64,000 nucleotides of DNA from Rachycentron canadum. Its lineage: Eukaryota; Chordata; Actinopteri; Carangiformes; Rachycentridae. Positions 1 through 11,938 of this stretch are shown piece after piece (the first letter of the stretch is position 1; each line of letters opens with the position of its first letter). The stretch spans positions 15,342,182 to 15,406,181 of the forward strand of contig CM076653.1 of assembly GCA_038496675.1 (NCBI GenBank). The letters run 5' to 3'. Below the pieces are notes generated by a model, which saw only the letters and a list, made by a program, of their open reading frames with translations, was not told the DNA's origin and did not search any database. Position numbers and translations under genes: made by a program.

Positions 1-202
1 CAGTCGTCTCATCACAGTTTGGTCAAAGTCAAAGTCCCTCACATCCTCACACTTGACCATTTTTCCTGCTTCAACACATCAACTTCAGGACTAAATGTTC
101 AGCTGCTGCCTGATGTATCCACCACTGACAGGTAACCATGGTAACCAGGTAATAATGTTATTACTTCACCTGCCAGGGTCATAATGTTATGGCTGATGAG
201 TG
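1..202 (-). mobile_element. Tc1-like transposon remnant, terminal fragment (copy 1)
   Basis: This is the reverse complement of the left end of the better-preserved copy at 26619, including the segment with 'gtcaaagtccctcac' and the end 'cataatgttatggctgatgag'. The terminal inverted repeat finishes at 202 and is followed by TA at 203-204, the dinucleotide that Tc1/mariner elements duplicate on insertion. The element runs off the left edge of the window, so its other end and most of its transposase are not visible. It is non-coding as it stands. Confidence 0.8.
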
Positions 203-204
203 TA

Positions 205-1169
205 AATCCCCACAGATGTAAATGTACAAAATAACATCTTGGTTCTTCAGTTAGAAGCAGAAAATTCTGGCTAATCCCAAATAACTAGTAACTAGTAAGT
301 ACTACTAAGTGGATCTCCTGTTCAGTTCAGTTCCAGTACACATTTGCCACAGAAAGTGATGGCAGAATTACAAATCATAATAACATAAAAGCAAATGAAT
401 TAATGATGAGAATGACTATGTGATAATAATGATTAAAAAGGTCAGGTGTTCGGGATTGAAGGCAGAATGTCGTCTGATTGGGCCTTAAATCAGGCCTCTG
501 GCACCTGATAAAACAGTAAGCGGGGGGTCCTGCTGAACTAAATCCAGCTCCCTGAAGACCTGGGCCACAGGGACATTACTGTGATGTTTGAGTCTTTAAA
601 GCAACTGTAATCTATATATCTATGAGAACAATGTATAAAGTGACAACTGACAAACCGGTGAAACAGAAACAGAAATAAACCTGGAGTTTGATGTCTCACC
701 TTAAAAGCTGACGGTGTGTCAATGTTGTGTTCACATCTTGTGTCTGTTGCCAAAAAATTCGATTTTTAATCAAATGCAACCAAAATCCTAAAAATAGCAG
801 AGGAGAGAGTGAGATGTTTCTGTTTCTGTGTTGGTTTATTTTTGTTGATATGTGATAAATATAGACATATATATGATTGGTCACTAAAACCATCCATTCA
901 GTCAATCTCTTGAGCCTTTTTCACACTCCCATGCAGGAAATTATTACCAGGGCTGAACCAATATAACCCTAAACATCACAATATTTGCCATATGCAAGAT
1001 TTGCATAATTTCATTTTTTTTTTTCTTTTCTTTTTGCAGTTTTGCACAGTCTGCTGCCAAGTCCCACTCTCATCTCAATGAGTTCTTTATATTGTACCAG
1101 GCAGCATCACTTCAGCATGAAACATAAAATATACGATTTGAAATATAAATATAAAATATTTATATATAA

Positions 1170-1176
<7 letters not shown>
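205..1176. other. Non-coding stretch, no feature recognised
   Basis: The sequence is AT-rich and unique-looking. Its short ORFs have no recognisable domain, no compositional signal of coding and no splice context. Confidence 0.5.

Positions 1177-1216
<40 letters not shown>
1177..1216. repeat. (TG)n microsatellite
   Basis: This is an uninterrupted TG tract of about 20 units following an AT-rich stretch. The short ORFs reading as Cys-Val or Thr-His runs across it are artefacts of the repeat. Confidence 0.95.
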
Positions 1217-1219
<3 letters not shown>

Positions 1220-1239
1220 CGTTTGTCAATTTGTGACAG

Positions 1240-1325
1240 TGAAAGAGAGAGAGACAGGACAGTGGGGAGAGAGAGTGGGGTGGCCATGCAACAAAAAGAC
1301 GCAGGTTAAACTCGAACCCCTCCCT
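1240..1325 (-). mobile_element. tRNA-derived SINE fragment, reverse orientation
   Basis: Read on the minus strand, the sequence has a box-B-like 'ggggttcgagttt' followed by a tail that includes 'gttgcatggccac' and a C/T-rich stretch. This arrangement is typical of a common fish SINE. A second copy of what looks like the same family is at 62955 in the opposite orientation. The identification rests on remembered consensus features and was not checked by alignment. Confidence 0.5.
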
Positions 1326-3202
1326 GATAATATTGTGCATTGTGATTCAGGTTCATAGATAGAAGACGCGTGTAATAGTCGACGAAAACGCATACAGAAC
1401 GTTAGCAGACATAAAGGAGGCTAGAGGTCTGCCCATGCCTTAGTATGCAGAGCGTTTACCCTGCAGCTGCTGTGTCGAAGGTGTCCTCCCATTTGTTTTG
1501 ATGTTCCTTTTTCAATTAAATAGCGGAGCCAGTAGGTCCCTGTCTTCTCAGCGATGCACACAGGGAACTGCAAAGAAGTGCTCAAGCGGCTGCTAAGTTG
1601 AGGTAACTTTTATATGCAGTATGCTGGAGGGGATTTATAAAACAGATCTCAGGCCTACATGTTTGTGTGGATGGAGGTGCTGAAAAGGTCTCTTTGAGGA
1701 TGGAGAAAGAGCTGCCCTTGTGAAGGGGGGCGAGTCTTGGTCTGCCTCCCTATGTTTAGAGGATTTCTTGTCAGTATAGTGTGCTCACATGTATCTACGG
1801 AACAGCCCCGCAGTCTGATCTAAACCGATGAGACGTCTGGATTTTCACATAAAAACCTTCCATTGTCCGACTGGAGTTCGTCTGCGGATACATGATGCAT
1901 GATCTATATTCAGCATTGATTGGGAGCACAGAGTTGCACTGAGCTGCTTGGTACACTGTAAGGAAATTCTCCCCCTCCCCCCCGCGGGCTATGGATTTGT
2001 CAGAATGCAGCAGGAGATGCAGGCTGGACTTGAAATGACAAGCGCTGACAGCAAATGATGACTAAAGTGCCTGTGGAGAGTGGATACGTCACTGCCAAAT
2101 CACAACTGTCAGGACAGAGTCAGTTAATGTGCTGCCTAAACCAGACGACACCTGAGATACACAACAACTTGGCCCCTAAACGCACAATACAGCGCATGTT
2201 CCACTGTTCCATTTTCACTCATCAGTCTGGAGCTCAGTGATTTCATAGACCTCATACCTCATACCTTCAACAACAAATACAAACAGAATTACAGAAAATA
2301 GCTTAATAATAACAATGAGAAAGTATTTACAGTTATTTCCATGAGCATGTGGAAGGAAAAGAGGTAATGATATGGTAATAGGATGATAATGGTCATAGTG
2401 CTTATGTTGCCACTCCTCATGGATTAAAATTAGAACCAAAATGCCCTTTCCCTCACAAATCAAAATTCAACACAACCAGTTTCTATTTTTTATTTGCAGT
2501 TTTAATCTTTGAATCAAGCTCTAAATACCAAAGCCATATTAGTTGGAAACACAGACAAAATTAAAATGATCACAATTTACTGAGCGGAAAAAACAAAACT
2601 TTAAGATATATAAGATCAGAGAGAAAGAAAATTAAACTTCTTTGCAAATGGCCAGGAGCAGGAAGTAAAATTTTCATTACTTGCACTAAATCTGAAATAT
2701 CTTTCTCATAAGTCTTTTCAGGAACTAAGTAAAGTTGGTGGATGAAATTACAGTTGATTAATTTTAGTCTAGAATCAATAGTGGCCATAATAGAAATAAA
2801 TGTTATCCGCACTGCAGCTGTGCATCAGTAAACCTGAAATCAAAGCAGTTCACATTAATACTCACCTGAGATATATTACCCATAATGCAAACAGTAGCAT
2901 CATCATAGTTACAGAGAACATACAGCTGTTTTTTTTTCGACCCCACAAATAAACTTTCCATGTCGAAAATCAGATGGACATCCCTTTAAAATCTCATCTC
3001 ACTCCTCACAAAGGAACATTCAGCTTTGGGGCCTGAATCTTTTCTCACGCGCAGTAAAGTTTCTTATTTCTTTAAGTTAATATTTGCCACTTTATATGGA
3101 GCAGACCTACTGATATTTGTTCATATAACTTATTAATTAAATGTTAACACACCATCAAATAACATGACAAGTGGAATTACCATATTTGACTCATATAAAC
3201 TG
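1326..3202. other. Non-coding stretch, no feature recognised
   Basis: I looked for SNARE-gene upstream exons here, meaning the helices before the SNARE motif, and found no candidate with splice sites. No repeat was recognised either. Confidence 0.45.
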
Positions 3203-3710
3203 TTAAAGGTCTATATTTTAACCTCTCCTCCCTTTTATTTTGAAGTGTCGATCTCCACAAACAGATATATTTGTGATTTTAAGAACCAAAGATCAAATCA
3301 AAAATCATTTCAGTGTAGTTTTACGTCCCTCTGGAGCTCTAGGAACAACAGTTTGATTGATCAATCAGAAGATAGGGTCTAAACGTCTCTTCTGATTGGC
3401 TGACTGTTGTCTGAGTGAGCCAATAAAAATATAGAAGATTTTGGACAAAACCATGTCATACAAGGTTGAATGGTGGGTCCAATTGGGCTGGGCTTGGGGG
3501 TGTGGCTGAGGGTGGTGACTTCTTTGTTGTGACATCATAAAGTCCCAGAAGTCCTGACGGCTGGTTTTAGGGCTCAGTTTCTAAAAACAGGCTGTGAGCA
3601 TTTCTCTGTGGACTGAGATCTTTGATACTTTGACTGTACGAATATAGAACCTGGACCTGATTTATAATCAAAGACCACATGGAGGCCTTTAGACTGTATG
3701 GGACCTTTAA
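3203..3710 (+). mobile_element. TTAA-flanked MITE, family A, complete copy
   Basis: The copy is bounded by TTAA on both sides (3203-3206 and 3707-3710). The ends are inverted: the left begins TTAAAGGTCTATA and the right reads ATGGGACCTTTAA. There is no transposase, so it is non-autonomous. Its internal landmarks recur in the other copies: 'tcttctgattggctgactg', 'agtcctgacggctggtttt', 'caggctgtgagca' and 'aatcaaagaccacatggag'. A TTAA target site is used by piggyBac and Kolobok superfamilies. Which of these mobilised the family cannot be decided from the sequence alone. Confidence 0.8.
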
Positions 3711-5753
3711 GTTCTTACCGACCTTCAGTGACCTGGCTATAGCAAAATGATAACTCATGAAATATAGCTGTGATTTAAGTGTTGTATTTCCCACTTCAGC
3801 TTCTAACTGGCTGGTTTCAGTCTAATTACAGTTACAGGCTGTCAGTGGATGAGACACTCAGTTCTGAATGTGAGATTTTTGTCACAAAGCTTTTATCACA
3901 AAGGCAAGTGTGATCACATGGTCAGAGTTGCCACAGTTTAATCAGTCAGGTCACGTTAGCAGTCCAGAAGAGTCATCAGTCTGGTTTTGGGATGCAGTGA
4001 GAGACCTCTCTCTCTCTCAGTGAGGTCTCACTCTGATTGCTCGGCACTCATTTGGCCAAAAGAAGCAAACGAAGTGGGAGAGAGCACTCCAGAGTTCCAA
4101 GGAACTTCTCAGAGTAAACAAGGTGCGAAAACGCCTCAAAGCTCCCAGACACCTCTTCAGGGGTCTCGCTGTCTATCAGCGCTTTCCCTCCTTGTGGCTG
4201 ACTTGCATACTCAATCAGCTCTTAATACGGAGGCTGGTTCACCTTAAAGAGGGGTGCTCTGCTGTGCCACACTTCCCTCTGCAGGCGCAAGAGGAAACCT
4301 CCAAGCTTTGTCTCATCACTGGTTTGCAGTGTGAGACTGAACAATATATTAGCACGTGTTGCTGCTGGCCTCCAGAAACTGCAATGTTTGCATGAAACCC
4401 TCGCTGGGATAAATCGAGCTGCACGCGCCACCGCTTCCAATCCCCGTGGCTCCCTGTCACTCGCTGGAATATGAATCATTTTCATTGTGTTGATATCTTG
4501 TAAGGTATCAAACTGTGCCTTACAAATTTTTACTGTTAATAAAAAAAAAAAGTAAGACACAACCAGACTAGAGTAATCACACAGGGGACGCTTGCTGAAT
4601 TTGAAACTGATTTCTGTTTGGATGAATAGAGCTGTCTCTGGGTAATACAGGCACGGAGGTAACAGGGAAAAAGGAGTGAGTTTTTACCTGTTTTGCGCGT
4701 CGTCTATCCAACGATCTGCAGGTTGGAAAAGCTTTGACTCTCTCCCAAGTGTTCGTATCAGCTGGTATCAGACAGATCCTTATGACTGCAGAAATACGAG
4801 ACATGCGGCGCTGGTGACTGAGGTGTCAGTCAAACGCTGCTTGGTAGGCTTGTTGTTGCGACTTTTTTTTATCTCGGCCTCAAGTTTAATTGTGTTTTTG
4901 CTGTCTCTGCAGTGGCCCTGGTGTCAGATGGAACAGATGTCTGAATCGCAGTCTGACATTTCAGTTTCATGAAAATATACAGACCCTTTCATTTGTTCAA
5001 GTATGTTCTTTTCATCGGTCACACAATAACAACAGTGGTGGAACTGACGGGAGGCTTCAGAGGTGAGAGTCAGCGCTAAGGACAGGTCCAACGCATTGGC
5101 TGCATCATATCAGTCTGACGGATGCAATAAAGGTTTGCTGGCATTTTTATTGATCCCGACGCAGGAAATTCACTTCTGCATATGTGCCTCACAGGGAGGT
5201 GAAGTGAGAGTCAGCTGCCCCTGATTCACTCGAAAAGAAAATAATGTCCTTTCAATGACTTATCTTGGCCCTGACTTTGATGATTAATGGAATGTGGGTG
5301 GGAAATGTGAAGAAGAATTCCCTGAGAAAATGAAGCTCAACTCGTGTTGCGTTCACATTCACGTTGGCAAAAATGGAACAGTTGGACAACCTCTTGTTAT
5401 TCTCCACGATGGTTTCCTTTGTTGGTAGCCCAAAAAATGATTCCTAAGTGAGTTATTTTTTTGTTGTTTAATTGTATTATATATTATATTACATAGACTA
5501 TATGTGGAATAAATAGTTAACAAGTGAAACCAGACACAAACTTTGCACCACTTTATCCTACTATCCTACTTTTTATATTCACTGAATTGATTGCAACCGG
5601 AGAAAACAGCTTAACAGCCATTTTGAAGCTAATGACACTTTTGTTTCAGGCCCAGCTCTAGTAATAGGCATGGGGGGGGGTCCGAATGCATACAATACGT
5701 CCCATGTGACACTGGATCGTCTGTGTTGATGCTCTCAAAGTGATGTGCATAAT
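3711..5753. other. Non-coding stretch, no feature recognised
   Basis: The two overlapping ORFs near 3987-4395 and the minus-strand ORF at 4222-4560 carry no recognisable domain. They lack a supporting promoter or splice structure, so they are treated as chance ORFs. Confidence 0.45.
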
Positions 5754-5824
5754 GATTATATCAATAAAGTGAAACCAAACCAGTTAGAATGTAACTGGTT
5801 TGGTTTCACTTTATTAATATAATC
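5754..5824. repeat. 71-bp near-perfect palindrome (hairpin)
   Basis: The left arm 5754-5786 and the right arm 5792-5824 are complementary over 33 bp with one mismatch. The loop is five bases (gaatg). The core of each arm reads 'gtgaaaccaaaccagtta' and 'taactggtttggtttcac'. It could be the fused ends of a small inverted-repeat element or a source of hairpin RNA. No neighbouring gene explains it. Confidence 0.9.
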
Positions 5825-6796
5825 GATCAAGTGGAATAGAGACATTATCAGTGAGCAGTGGACTGACCATTGTTGATTTCGAATGCGAAACAAAAAAACA
5901 TGGTATAGAAAAGCTGCTGTAATTTCCAACCTGCTATGAGACCCAAATGAAATTAACACTGGGCAGACAACAAACAGCTGAGTGTTAATGCATCTAAGAA
6001 ACATTTAAGAGTCCTTGCAGCACTTCTGATTTGAGCTGCATTTTATCCAGATTTTGAAAAGGTGTGAAAACAGTATATGTAATCTTTCCTCCTCCCATAG
6101 TGTAACTCTAATCGGAAACTCGTTCACTGTCTGATTTTCTTAATTCATCCATGCTCTGTCTCTGTCTGTCCTTGTGATAGCAGCAGCTGCATTTACCCTA
6201 AAATCCCCCTTAAATTAGCCGCAGTCCTGTCTCATCAAAGGCAACAATGAAAAACCTCTCCAGCCATTACTGTATACCATCAAATACAAGGAGCATCGAG
6301 CTGAAACTTCTGTCTCATAAAAATGATTCATGCATGCGGTGGCGTGAGGTTAATGGCAGAACTGTTGTTGTTTTTGGCAGCTTCAGGTGTCCACATGCGG
6401 CCGTGATTAGTGATCTGTTCTGAACAGAGACAAACGTAAATGGAGCCTCAGTCAGTAATTATCCAACGAAGGTGCATGCAGCATGACCGCCAAAACGCTC
6501 CAACAAGGAGTCATATTACCTGCCATGTGACTTGATGTTGACCCCTCTTGGTTAGCTTATGTACTACAAATCTATACCACATGGGGTTTTGATACTTTTA
6601 TTGGACTGAATTGGTTTGACACTAGATTTCGACACCTAAGGAATAAATGAGTCAATCTCTTCAGCATCAGCAGCATACAACCATTCACATTGTACCGTTT
6701 ATGTGTGTGGGTACTATCTGAAATGATTCTGAGAATATTTGTACTGAAAAGTCTCATTAAGAACTGTTATCACAGGGTGATCCTTGTCTCTCCCAA
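5825..6796. other. Non-coding stretch, no feature recognised
   Basis: AT-rich sequence. No exon, RNA gene or repeat family was recognised. Confidence 0.45.
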
Positions 6797-6895
6797 GTGT
6801 CAGCCCACCGTGACGTCTCCCATTGGTTTGTGAGTTGCTGTTTTGAAGCCTCATTTGTAATTTGTTTGACTGCCATCTTGGTTTGTTTGAAACCA
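6797..6895 (-). repeat. Dispersed repeat family B, fragment
   Basis: The stretch 'cagcccaccgtgacgtctcc' followed by 'cattggtttgtgagttgctg' and 'ttttgaagcctc' matches the same end of the longer copies at 17295 and 60000. It shares their orientation. Only about 100 bp remain. Confidence 0.6.
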
Positions 6896-8494
6896 AATGG
6901 AAATATACACACAACTGCATATATATGTATAATGATAATAATTTATATGATGTCATGTCAATGTAAGAGAAAAACAAACTACTAAAACTACAAAGAATAA
7001 ATGGATAAAAGTAAATAGTGTTGGGTGGTGAGGTCAGGTCTGGCTGCCGTGGCAGCGTCAGATCCCCACCCAGTCCCCCAAGCACCACGCCCAGGGTCAA
7101 CAGCAGGACACAGGGGCCACCTGTCTTAGCAGCTAGTTCATATACAAACAGATCATCATGCCTGACTGTGTTATAGTGACACAAGATGATGGATGATGAG
7201 AATACAGTGTCAGACATCCACCAAACTGTGACTGTCAACGTGTCTTTATTCTTGTGAAGTAAAGAGATCCTCCACTTTCTGTAGTGATTGTATGTCAGAA
7301 AGTTTTATCCATCAGCAGCACATTCAGAAATGATTCGTACTGTTGGGTCATCAGCAGTAACACGGCACAGACTGAAAACCTGCTGAGAGGTGGAATCTAG
7401 TGAGTCTGGACCACGTCAACCGAGCTGAAGGGTTGATAGAGACATGATCAGCTGCAGCAGAAACCAACTCCAGTTAGTGCTGATATACTTGGGTGATAAG
7501 AAGCCTCCTGTAGTAAACCTGTTGAAAAACCTGGAGAAAAATCTCCAGTCCTGGTACCGAGCCCGGTGCCCGTATCCAGTGCCTGCGAGATTGGCCATGA
7601 GCAGAATTTAAAGCCCATGAAATATGGAAAAGGGCACAGTGTTGGCCCAAAGCCTGGCCACCCACTCAGCCCTCAGGCAGGGGTCCCAACCCATCACATC
7701 TCTGCCGTCTCCTCGTGTGTGCGTCTCTCTCTTTGCCTATTCACATTCACTTCCACACATTATTTGCTAAATTGGTTACACACTGTTCTGTCATTATGAT
7801 GAAATGAGCCCTGATTGCCCAATGCTTTGCCAGGTAAAATAAATTTGTTATTCTGCTACAGCATGATAGACAGGGTTGCCCAGAGATAAATGCAAAAAAA
7901 AAAAGAAAAAAGCCAGGCATCACGAGGTTTGCCAGGGGCCATTTTGGCTCCATTCAAATGGTTTTTGCCAAGTGGCAGGATGGCTGCCAGTTTCCACAGC
8001 AATCTCCGCCACCTGTGATGGATGGCCCAGTGGGTTAGGCTACACAAACGCAGCTGTGATTGCACAGAGCCATAATGGAAGAAAGGGGGGACCTGTGAGC
8101 AGGAGATAGACAGAGATTTTATAAGCTTTCATATCGCTTTGAGTTGAAACACTGAGAGTGGATTCAAAGCTGCGGAGACTATGGCGAATTAACCGCGGTC
8201 AACCATAGCTGCACTAGTCTGCTCTGAACCCTGACAGAGAAATAACTCAACACAGGCACACAACACTTCGGATTAAACATAAATCCAACTAGTTTGTCAA
8301 TTAAAGGGGCAGGAAATTAGATTTATGGATTAATTAACCCTTCAGTTACTTATTTCTCTTTTTTTTCTCTTTCTGTCCTCTCTATCTCAACTCCTCTCTT
8401 CATCTCAATATATCAAAACATAGAAGTCAAACATGAAACAAATATAGCTATAACTCTATATAGCTGTCAATTCTTTTGTCTCACTGTAGTCATG
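6896..8494. other. Non-coding stretch, no feature recognised
   Basis: The minus-strand ORF at 6714-7238 (174 codons) is one of the longest in the window. It shows no domain, overlaps the family B fragment and contains low-complexity stretches, so it is not called as a gene. Confidence 0.45.
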
Positions 8495-8590
8495 TGTTAG
8501 GTGGTGCAGCGATTGGCACTGTTGCCTTACACTAAGCAGATTCTGGGTTTGAACCCCAGGTCTTTCTGTATGTGCTTTGTATGTTCCGAG
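8495..8590 (+). mobile_element. tRNA-derived SINE fragment
   Basis: The head resembles a tRNA-like pol III promoter: 'ggtggtgcagcgattggcac' corresponds to box A and 'ggtttgaacccca' to box B. It is followed by 'ggtctttctgtatgtgc', which is standard for a widespread fish SINE. The tail is lost. Confidence 0.6.
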
Positions 8591-8795
8591 ATCTAGATGT
8601 GCAGTGATTTTTTTTTTTTTTTTTAATGACTAGAGCTGCACAATTCATTAAAAAACAATCAAGATCGCAATCTGGCCAATCTGGTGCTACAGAGACGCCC
8701 GGGCCAAGGAGTTATATTCTCCAGACATAAAGGAACATGTCTGTTTGGTAGGAAACCCATTTCTTTCATTACATGCAAATCACAACCACTATATC

Positions 8796-8937
8796 TGCAG
8801 CACGGTGGGGCAGTGGTTAGCGCTGTCACCTCACAGAAAGCTTGATTGGGGTTCAAACCCCTGGCCTAGGGCCTTTCTGCTTAGAGTTTGCATCTTCCCC
8901 CTGTGCCTGCGTGGGTTCCCTCCAGGTTCTCCAGGTG
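8796..8937 (+). mobile_element. tRNA-derived SINE fragment, same family as 8495
   Basis: The order is the same as in the 8495 copy: 'gcagtggttagcgctgtcac', then 'ggttcaaacccctgg', then 'gcctttctgcttagagtttg' and 'gcgtgggttcc'. The copy ends near 'ttctccagg', short of the full family length. The missing tail region is represented by the interrupted copy at 47926-49400. Confidence 0.65.
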
Positions 8938-8999
8938 AAATAGAACTAGAAATATGTACAGATTCAAGAGATTCAACTTATAATAAAATGAATACAAAA

Positions 9000-9560
9000 T
9001 ATAGAGCAATATAGAACAAATGTACAGGGCAAGGTAAAAAAATAATAAATAATAAAAGTGTGAATGGGCTATCAGTAAGTAAGGCTATAGATAATTAGTA
9101 TAAATATATATATAGCAGTATATACAGATATATATGAAGTTATGTAAGGTGCAGTAGTGATGCAGAGTATTGCACAATGTGCACAGTTATTAATTCACAG
9201 TGTGGGATGAGTCTGAAACCGAAGCTGCTCCTGTGTTTGATCAGCACGTCATGGTGTGTGGGTGGGAGACATTGTCCAGGATAGTCCCTAACTTAGTCAG
9301 CATCCTCCTCTCTGACACCGCTGCCAGAGGAGTCCAGCTCCACCCCCACAACGTCACTGGCTTTGCAGACGAGCTTGTTGAGTCTGTTGGCGTCTGCTAC
9401 CTTCAACCTGCTGCCCCAGTGCACAGCAGCAAATAGAACATCCTCCGCATCATCCGGCAGATGATGGGCCGCCCCAGAAAATAGAGACGGCTGCGGTCCT
9501 TCTGCCCTTCTTGTAGACAGCTGCTGTGTTCTAAGCCCACTTAATTGTCAATGGAGACTC
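9000..9560. repeat. Probable degenerate LINE-derived or other dispersed repeat
   Basis: The stretch combines an AT-rich part with 'gtaaggtgcagtagtg' and then 'cagtgtgggatgagtctgaa' through 'catcatccggcagatgatgg'. Such text is typical of old interspersed repeats in fish genomes. No intact ORF is present. The family assignment is from memory of similar repeats and is uncertain. Confidence 0.35.
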
Positions 9561-9654
9561 CGAAGTATCTCTTCAGGACTTCTGAAGAAAATGTTGACTG
9601 TTTGTGCAGCCAGCCATATAAACTCTGGGTAAATCTATCTGCTGCTTCTGTAGC

Positions 9655-9835
9655 TAATTCACCTGATAATCTATGCGTAACCAAGCGGCACCTCGCCATG
9701 ACATCACACGTTGGTCGGTGGACTACTCTTTTGAAGCCTGCAGTTTGTAATTTGTTCATTTTCAAGGCTCTTCAGCATCGACTTTTCAGTGGACGTCTAC
9801 ATCCACTTTTATATGCAGTCTATGTTAGCAACACA
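9655..9835 (-). repeat. Dispersed repeat family B, internally deleted copy
   Basis: It contains 'catgacatcacacgttggtc', then 'ttttgaagcctgcagtttgt', then 'ggctcttcagcatcgac' and 'tatatgcagtctatg'. The two ends of family B are present and the middle is missing when compared with 17295-17800. Confidence 0.6.
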
Positions 9836-10081
9836 TTAAAGGTGACACCCATGCGTATTTGAATGTGTGTTGAACCAATTTGCTAGTTTCTAATTGTCTT
9901 TTTAACATAGAAAGAGAAACAATAAAATGAAAATTAAGGTTGCAATCAATAGTTTTTAAAACTAAATGGTAAAACAACCAGTCATGGCTTTGTGTATCCT
10001 GTATCTTAGCTTGGCGGTAACTGCAGACGCTGTGTTGAATAGTGATGTAACATGAGTGTACACTGTGTGTCTGCCCCACAG

Positions 10082-10154
10082 AGAGACATGCTGGACGTCA
10101 GTCAGATCATGAAGGATCTGGCCACTATGGTCCACGAACAAGGAGACGCCATAG
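10082..10154 (+). CDS. tsnare1: Syntaxin-like Qa-SNARE, exon encoding the first half of the SNARE motif
   Basis: The exon follows a clean acceptor (tgtctgccccacag) and ends at the donor G|gtaaga. It encodes 24 residues, including 'DMLDVSQIMKDLATMVHEQG', and ends in phase 1. HEQGD is the centre of the Qa-SNARE motif. The Q (codon 10139-10141) is the zero-layer glutamine that meets the R of the vesicle SNARE during membrane fusion in the endosomal and secretory pathway. The wording is close to syntaxin 7, syntaxin 12 and TSNARE1. I choose TSNARE1 because of the unusual C-terminus in the last exon. The Habc region and any earlier N-terminal domain would be in upstream exons, which I did not find. 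Confidence 0.85.
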
Positions 10155-11008
10155 GTAAGATTTGTATGCATGGTTAGTGCGAGTGTGCGTGTTGAATATT
10201 GTTTACATTGTTGTCCCTGACTCAATTAGCATGGATAACCTTCGTGGTCATGTTTTAATTTGATGTGCTTGATTAATAACACCAGCCTAAAAATTCTGCT
10301 GGGCAAAACAAACTTTTTAACCTCCACCTTGCTGCCTCCACCACGCCGGCAGATTCTGTGATGAGAAGCAAGACGCTGTGGGTTTATACAGACAGTGGCT
10401 GGTTAGAGAAAATCCATTTAGACACCCTGATATCTGTAAATGGCTCTCCACACCCTGCAGTGATTCTGACTTGGCGAAAAGAATGAAACTTAGCACACAG
10501 ATATAGGGCAGATATAGAGGCTTTGCTGCTGGGTCACAAATCTGCCATGAGCTACATCGAGCTCCATCACCAACGTTCACTGGAGAATTGACTTTTCCTT
10601 AATAATGTCAAACAACAACAAAGACAAATAGACATGCCTGAAAAGTAATGCTGTGATGGGTTTGAAGATCAATTCTGAGAAGAGGTGAAAGGTGTGATAA
10701 AGCAGATTACTTTCCAAATTTTAATCTAAAGCCATTTCTGCAAAACACTTCAAGCTGAGGCTGGAGGAGTCATTTACATCTACAGCTTGTTTTCTGGCCA
10801 ATTTAACCCTTTAATCTTTCCCAATGACTCCTTTAAAAGATAAGCTTGCTGTTTTTCTATGTTTGTTATTGGGGAAGAATCCAGTGAAAAACAAACCAAA
10901 ACGTCAGTGTATCTTTTAGTCCTTCCTGACTCTGCCCCATCTGGTTCCCGTTGAAGATCAAAAATTCAAAAATGCCTGACAAAAGTATTGTTTCTTTTTT
11001 TTTTTTTT

Positions 11009-11938
11009 TTAAAGGTCCTATATCTACACGTTGTCTCTACAGTGTTGGGTCGATAGCCATGAGATTGTGGTTTTAAGAACCAAAAACCATCTTCATCTAG
11101 TTTTACATCTTTGATATCTCTGCAACTGTTGTAAGAAAAGGGTTGGTGAGCCAATCAGAAGAGAGTCCCAGAGCCTCTCTTCTGATTGGCTGACTGTCTT
11201 CTGAGAGATGCACAACCAGGTCAACCACAGGTAACAGACTGTGACCTACTACTGTAGTTTGATAAGTCCTGCATGGTGGCAACAGGCTGCCAACAGGCGA
11301 CTGGAGTGCTCCAGATGGATTTGTTGTGGTGTGACAGTTCAGTGCTGCAGCGTTGACGTCCAAAGCAGCAAAGGTGGAATATGAAGAAGGAGCAGTCCAC
11401 TTTTCAGTCACCACCAGCACATGCTGAGTTTCCAATTGAATTAATTAGGACTGCAAACGCAAGACAGGCAGCAACGTTAAGGCGAGTGCATGGCATGCAA
11501 GGAACCAGCAGCGGTGTGATGACGGCATATGGGGAAATCATGACAGAAATATGCTTTGCCTTGGCAGCAGCTCAGCTGTCATCAAGCTGTCATGTAGCTT
11601 TTCCTTTCCTCAGAGGTCCAACACCAAGCTACCACCAAAACAGTAGCAAGAGAAACAAAAACCCTACAAGGTTAGATTTACGGGAATAGGCGGCTCATGT
11701 TGGGGGTACGGCTGAGAGCGGTGACTGCTTTGTTGTGACATCACATAGTTCCAGAAGTCATGATGGCTGGTTTTAAGACTTGCTGATACAGGCTGTGAGC
11801 ATTTACTTTGACTACTGCAATACTTTGACTGTATTAATATAGAACCTGGACCTGATTTATAATCAAAGACCACATGGAGGTCTACTTTTAGACCGTATGG
11901 ACCTTTAACATCTACCTTTAGACCGTATGGACCTTTAA
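11009..11938 (+). mobile_element. TTAA-flanked MITE, family A, longer version
   Basis: It starts with TTAAAGGTCCTATAT (TTAA 11009-11012) and ends ATGGACCTTTAA (TTAA 11935-11938). The ends match the copy at 3203. About 470 bp of extra internal sequence (roughly 11216-11690) is absent from the 3203 copy. It may be the fuller parental form or a later insertion. The last 30 bp are present twice in tandem, ending near 11908 and at 11938. There is no transposase ORF. Confidence 0.75.

Noticed and set aside
4222..4560. 112-codon minus-strand ORF as a gene
   Set aside because: No domain, and it overlaps two other unrelated frames of similar length.
6714..7238. 174-codon minus-strand ORF
   Set aside because: It overlaps a family B fragment and has no recognisable domain.
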